From the NCBI GenBank assembly GCA_013812385.1, contig JACCTM010000193.1, positions 1 through 7,425 on the forward strand: a stretch of 7,425 nt of DNA. Direction: 5' to 3'. Shown here piece after piece: positions 5,016 to 7,425 of this stretch. A model generated the notes under the pieces. It searched no databases, was not told where the DNA came from, and saw only the letters and a list, made by a program, of their open reading frames with translations. The DNA comes from Geodermatophilaceae bacterium (GTDB lineage Bacteria; Actinomycetota; Actinomycetes; Mycobacteriales; Geodermatophilaceae). The position numbers and the translations under genes are program-made. Every line of letters begins with the position of its first letter. Position 1 is the first letter of the stretch.

Positions 5016-5693
5016 ATGACGGCACTCGTGGCGAGTACCAAGGCCATGCCCCGCATGCGGAAACATCACCCGATGAGAATCAGGCGCCTGGCCACCTCGC
5101 TGTTGCTGGTCGGCGTCGCCGTCGTCAGTGGCGCCGTCCCGGCACTGGCCCACACTGAACTCCAGGGCATCACTCCCGCCGACGGCAAAATCCTCGCCGT
5201 AGCGCCCACCGCCGTGACACTCGCCTTCGCCGCCTCCGTATCGCTGCCAGCTGACCCGATTCAGATCTCCGGTCCGGGGGGAATCCGGTGGGTCGTGGGC
5301 ACCGCCACGACGGCCGGGCCAGTCGTCACCGCTCCGGTCGAAACGGCTGGTCCGGCAGGTGCCTACACGTTGGCCTACGCCGTGATCTCCGACGACGGTG
5401 ACACCGTTGACGGCACAGTGACCTTCTCGCTGGTCAGTGCAGCGACACCGACCACGCCGACGACCGCGTTGTCGAGCACGTCTCCCCCGAACGCTGCCAC
5501 CCCGTCCACGACTCCGCCGGATCCCACGTCAGCGGCCGACCAGTCCGGCAGCGCGGCTGCAAGGGACGACGAAGACGGAGGTGGCGGGCTGCCTACCTGG
5601 GTGTGGACGGTCCTCGTCTCGATGGCAGTCCTCGCCGTCCTGGTCGCGGGCACGCAGCTAGCCCAGCGGCGGTTACCGCCGGCAGCCAGCTGA
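5016..5693 (+). CDS. Secreted, membrane-anchored CopC-domain protein with altered copper site
   Basis: A CopC/YobA-like copper-resistance domain exported to the cell surface. From ATG 5016 it has 225 residues: an Arg/His-rich start, a signal peptide (about 20-45, ending PALA), a CopC domain (46-140), a Ser/Thr/Pro/Asp-rich linker (about 141-191), a C-terminal membrane helix (about 195-212) and an Arg-containing cytosolic tail. Cleavage after ALA leaves His46 as residue 1 of the mature protein, the canonical N-terminal Cu(II) ligand, in AHTELQGITPADGK. The second half of the site is normally D-x-H in 'SxDGHPVxG', but here it reads SDDGDTVDG, so the histidine is aspartate (D129). Family role: periplasmic or surface copper binding and delivery, often next to CopD; no CopD is present. 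ATG 5073 (206 residues, 26-residue signal peptide) is an equally good or better start; GGCGGGAA before 5016 is only a moderate ribosome site. Its stop touches that of uvrB. Confidence 0.85.
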   Translation: MTALVASTKAMPRMRKHHPMRIRRLATSLLLVGVAVVSGAVPALAHTELQGITPADGKILAVAPTAVTLAFAASVSLPADPIQISGPGGIRWVVGTATTAGPVVTAPVETAGPAGAYTLAYAVISDDGDTVDGTVTFSLVSAATPTTPTTALSSTSPPNAATPSTTPPDPTSAADQSGSAAARDDEDGGGGLPTWVWTVLVSMAVLAVLVAGTQLAQRRLPPAAS

Positions 5694-7425
5694 TCAGCCC
5701 TGGCCGGCCCGTTGCATCTGACGGAGCTCCTTCTTCAGGACCCCGATCTCATCGCGCAGCCGGGCGGCCAGCTCGAACTGGAGTTCGCGGGCCGCGGCCA
5801 ACATCTGATCATCGAGCTGCCCGATCAGGTCGGCCAGTTCCGCGGCCGGCAGAGTCGAGGCGTCCAGCGCCCGCTCCCCCTTGCCCCGCGAGGACAACCC
5901 CGGAACCGGTGCCTTGCCGCGGGACTGCGTCCGTCCACCACCGTAGAGCCGCTCGGTAGTCTTTTCGGTGTCGGCGGCCTCGGCGTAGATGTCGTCCAGG
6001 ATGTCGACGATCTTCTTCCGCAGCGGCTGCGGATCCAGCCCACGTTCGACGTTGTAGGCGACCTGCTTCTCCCGGCGCCGATTGGTCTCGTCGATCGCCC
6101 GTTCCATCGACGGGGTGATCTTGTCGGCGTACATGTGCACCTGGCCGGACACGTTGCGCGCCGCCCGGCCGATGGTCTGGATCAGCGAGGTCTCCGAGCG
6201 TAGGAACCCCTCTTTGTCCGCATCGAGGATCGAGACCAGAGAGACCTCGGGCAGGTCGAGTCCTTCACGGAGCAGGTTGATGCCGACCAGGACGTCGTAG
6301 TCACCCTTGCGCAGCTCGCGGAGCAGCTCCACCCGGCGCAGGGTGTCCACCTCGGAGTGCAGATAGCGCACTCGGATGCCGAGCTCCAGGAGGTAGTCGG
6401 TCAGATCCTCGGCCATCTTCTTGGTCAGCGTGGTGACCAGAACCCGTTCATCGCGTTCGGCCCGGAGCCGGATCTCGGCGACCAGGTCGTCGATCTGACC
6501 CCTGGTGGGTTTGACCACCACTTCAGGATCGATCAGCCCGGTCGGCCGGATCACCTGCTCGACGAACTCACCTTTCGTACGGCCGAGCTCGTAGGAACTC
6601 GGGGTGGCCGACATGTAGACGGTCTGCCCAATCCGGTCGACGAACTCCTCCCAGCGCAGCGGCCGGTTGTCCATCGCCGAGGGCAGCCGGAACCCGTGGT
6701 CGACCAACGTGCGCTTGCGGCTCATGTCACCCTCGTACATGCCGCCGATCTGCGGCACGGTCACGTGGGACTCGTCGATGACCAGCAGGAAGTCGTCCGG
6801 GAAGTAATCCAGCAGGCAGGACGGTGGACTTCCTTGCGCCCGTCCGTCGAGGTGCCGGGAGTAGTTCTCGATGCCTGAGCAGAAGCCGACCTGGCGCATC
6901 ATCTCGATGTCATAGGTGGTCCGCATCCGCAGCCGCTGGGCCTCGAGCAACTTGCCCTGCTTGTCCAACTCGGCCAACCGATCGGCCAACTCCGCTTCGA
7001 TGCCGGCGATGGCCTGCTCCATCCGCTCCGGACCGGTCGCGTAGTGGGTGGCCGGGAAGACGAACACTTCCTCTACCTCGCGCACGACCTCGCCGGTAAG
7101 CGGGTGCAGGTAGTACAACCGCTCGATCTCGTCGCCGAACATCTCGATTCGTACGCCGAGCTCCTCGTAGGACGGGATGACCTCGATCGTGTCCCCCCGA
7201 ACCCGGAACGTGCCACGGGTGAACGACAGGTCGTTGCGCGTGTACTGCATGTCGACCAGTCGGTGCAGCAGCCAGTCCCGATCCGTGGCCTTGCCCAGCT
7301 GCAGGCGAACGCTCTGGTCGAGATACTCCTTCGGCGTGCCGAGGCCATAGATGCATGAGACGCTGGCCACCACGACGACGTCTCGCCGAGTCACCAGGCT
7401 CGCCGTCGAGGAGTGCCGCAGCCGC
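5694..7425 (-). CDS. uvrB: UvrABC excinuclease subunit B (5' end outside window)
   Basis: The C-terminal 576 residues of UvrB, the helicase-like damage-verification subunit of nucleotide excision repair. UvrB takes DNA from UvrA and recruits UvrC. The frame is open through the window edge: the first residues seen are RLRHSSTASLVTRRDVVVVA, the segment just after the beta-hairpin, so GTG 7394 is internal and not the start. Downstream come SCIYGLGTP, the UvrA-interaction domain, motif II DESH (6776-6765), motif III YMSATP, motif IV TTLTKKMAEDL, motif V GINLLREGLDLPE, motif VI QTIGRAARN, a low-complexity Gly/Arg/Lys linker and a C-terminal UVR motif (ELQFELAARLRDEI) that binds UvrC. The Walker A loop and the beta-hairpin tyrosines lie beyond 7425. 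All visible motifs are intact. The promoter and any SOS box are outside the window. Its TGA abuts the CopC stop on the other strand. Confidence 0.97.
   Translation of the reverse strand, partial: RLRHSSTASLVTRRDVVVVASVSCIYGLGTPKEYLDQSVRLQLGKATDRDWLLHRLVDMQYTRNDLSFTRGTFRVRGDTIEVIPSYEELGVRIEMFGDEIERLYYLHPLTGEVVREVEEVFVFPATHYATGPERMEQAIAGIEAELADRLAELDKQGKLLEAQRLRMRTTYDIEMMRQVGFCSGIENYSRHLDGRAQGSPPSCLLDYFPDDFLLVIDESHVTVPQIGGMYEGDMSRKRTLVDHGFRLPSAMDNRPLRWEEFVDRIGQTVYMSATPSSYELGRTKGEFVEQVIRPTGLIDPEVVVKPTRGQIDDLVAEIRLRAERDERVLVTTLTKKMAEDLTDYLLELGIRVRYLHSEVDTLRRVELLRELRKGDYDVLVGINLLREGLDLPEVSLVSILDADKEGFLRSETSLIQTIGRAARNVSGQVHMYADKITPSMERAIDETNRRREKQVAYNVERGLDPQPLRKKIVDILDDIYAEAADTEKTTERLYGGGRTQSRGKAPVPGLSSRGKGERALDASTLPAAELADLIGQLDDQMLAAARELQFELAARLRDEIGVLKKELRQMQRAGQG

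Noticed and set aside
5712..6878. Long plus-strand open frames opposite uvrB
   Set aside because: They are mirror frames of a well-conserved uvrB coding sequence in GC-rich DNA and match no known protein.
1..7425. tRNA, rRNA, CRISPR array, insertion sequence or phage attachment site
   Set aside because: Looked for cloverleaf-like, periodic-repeat and transposase signatures on both strands; none seen. A hidden novel defence or mobile system is not supported.

Overview
The window looks like chromosomal DNA from a high-GC actinobacterium. Third codon positions are strongly G/C, GTG starts are common, and the proteins read like those of Propionibacteriales or Streptomyces relatives (inference). 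The genus cannot be fixed from the sequence. Most genes are core or housekeeping types; I see no defence, phage or secondary-metabolite system. The most informative element is non-coding: a probable manganese riboswitch of the yybP-ykoY class in front of a TerC-family membrane protein.

Left part (1-1008, + strand): the 3' end of a long-chain acyl-CoA synthetase (FadD15/AMP-dependent type), then, after a 14-nt gap, a complete metallo-beta-lactamase-fold hydrolase of the glyoxalase II-like group. Bases 1009-1850 hold no intact gene. They contain a 16-bp perfect inverted repeat, a frameshifted and internally deleted remnant of a DUF222/13E12-type protein (usually the N-terminal part of an HNH endonuclease), and a 21-bp palindrome upstream of the next gene.

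Middle part: an amidohydrolase of the Xaa-Pro-dipeptidase/imidazolonepropionase-like group (1851-3092, +) converges on the TerC gene (3180-4289, -). The TerC leader (about 4290-4456, read on the minus strand) carries GGGGAGTA and CGTCA signatures of the yybP-ykoY aptamer, a two-part GC-rich hairpin, and a strong ribosome binding site. That site can be sequestered by the 3' strand of the aptamer's closing stem. This suggests translational switching of the exporter by Mn2+.

Right part: divergent from TerC is a VOC (glyoxalase/dioxygenase fold) protein with a possible leaderless start. A secreted, membrane-anchored CopC-domain protein follows on the same strand. Its stop codon directly abuts the stop codon of uvrB, which runs in on the minus strand from beyond the window; the two stops form TGATCA. 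The uvrB - CopC - VOC - TerC - MBL grouping resembles the neighbourhood between uvrB and uvrA in other actinobacteria (recalled, not checked). The likely theme is metal homeostasis (TerC, CopC) beside nucleotide excision repair, with no direct functional link shown.
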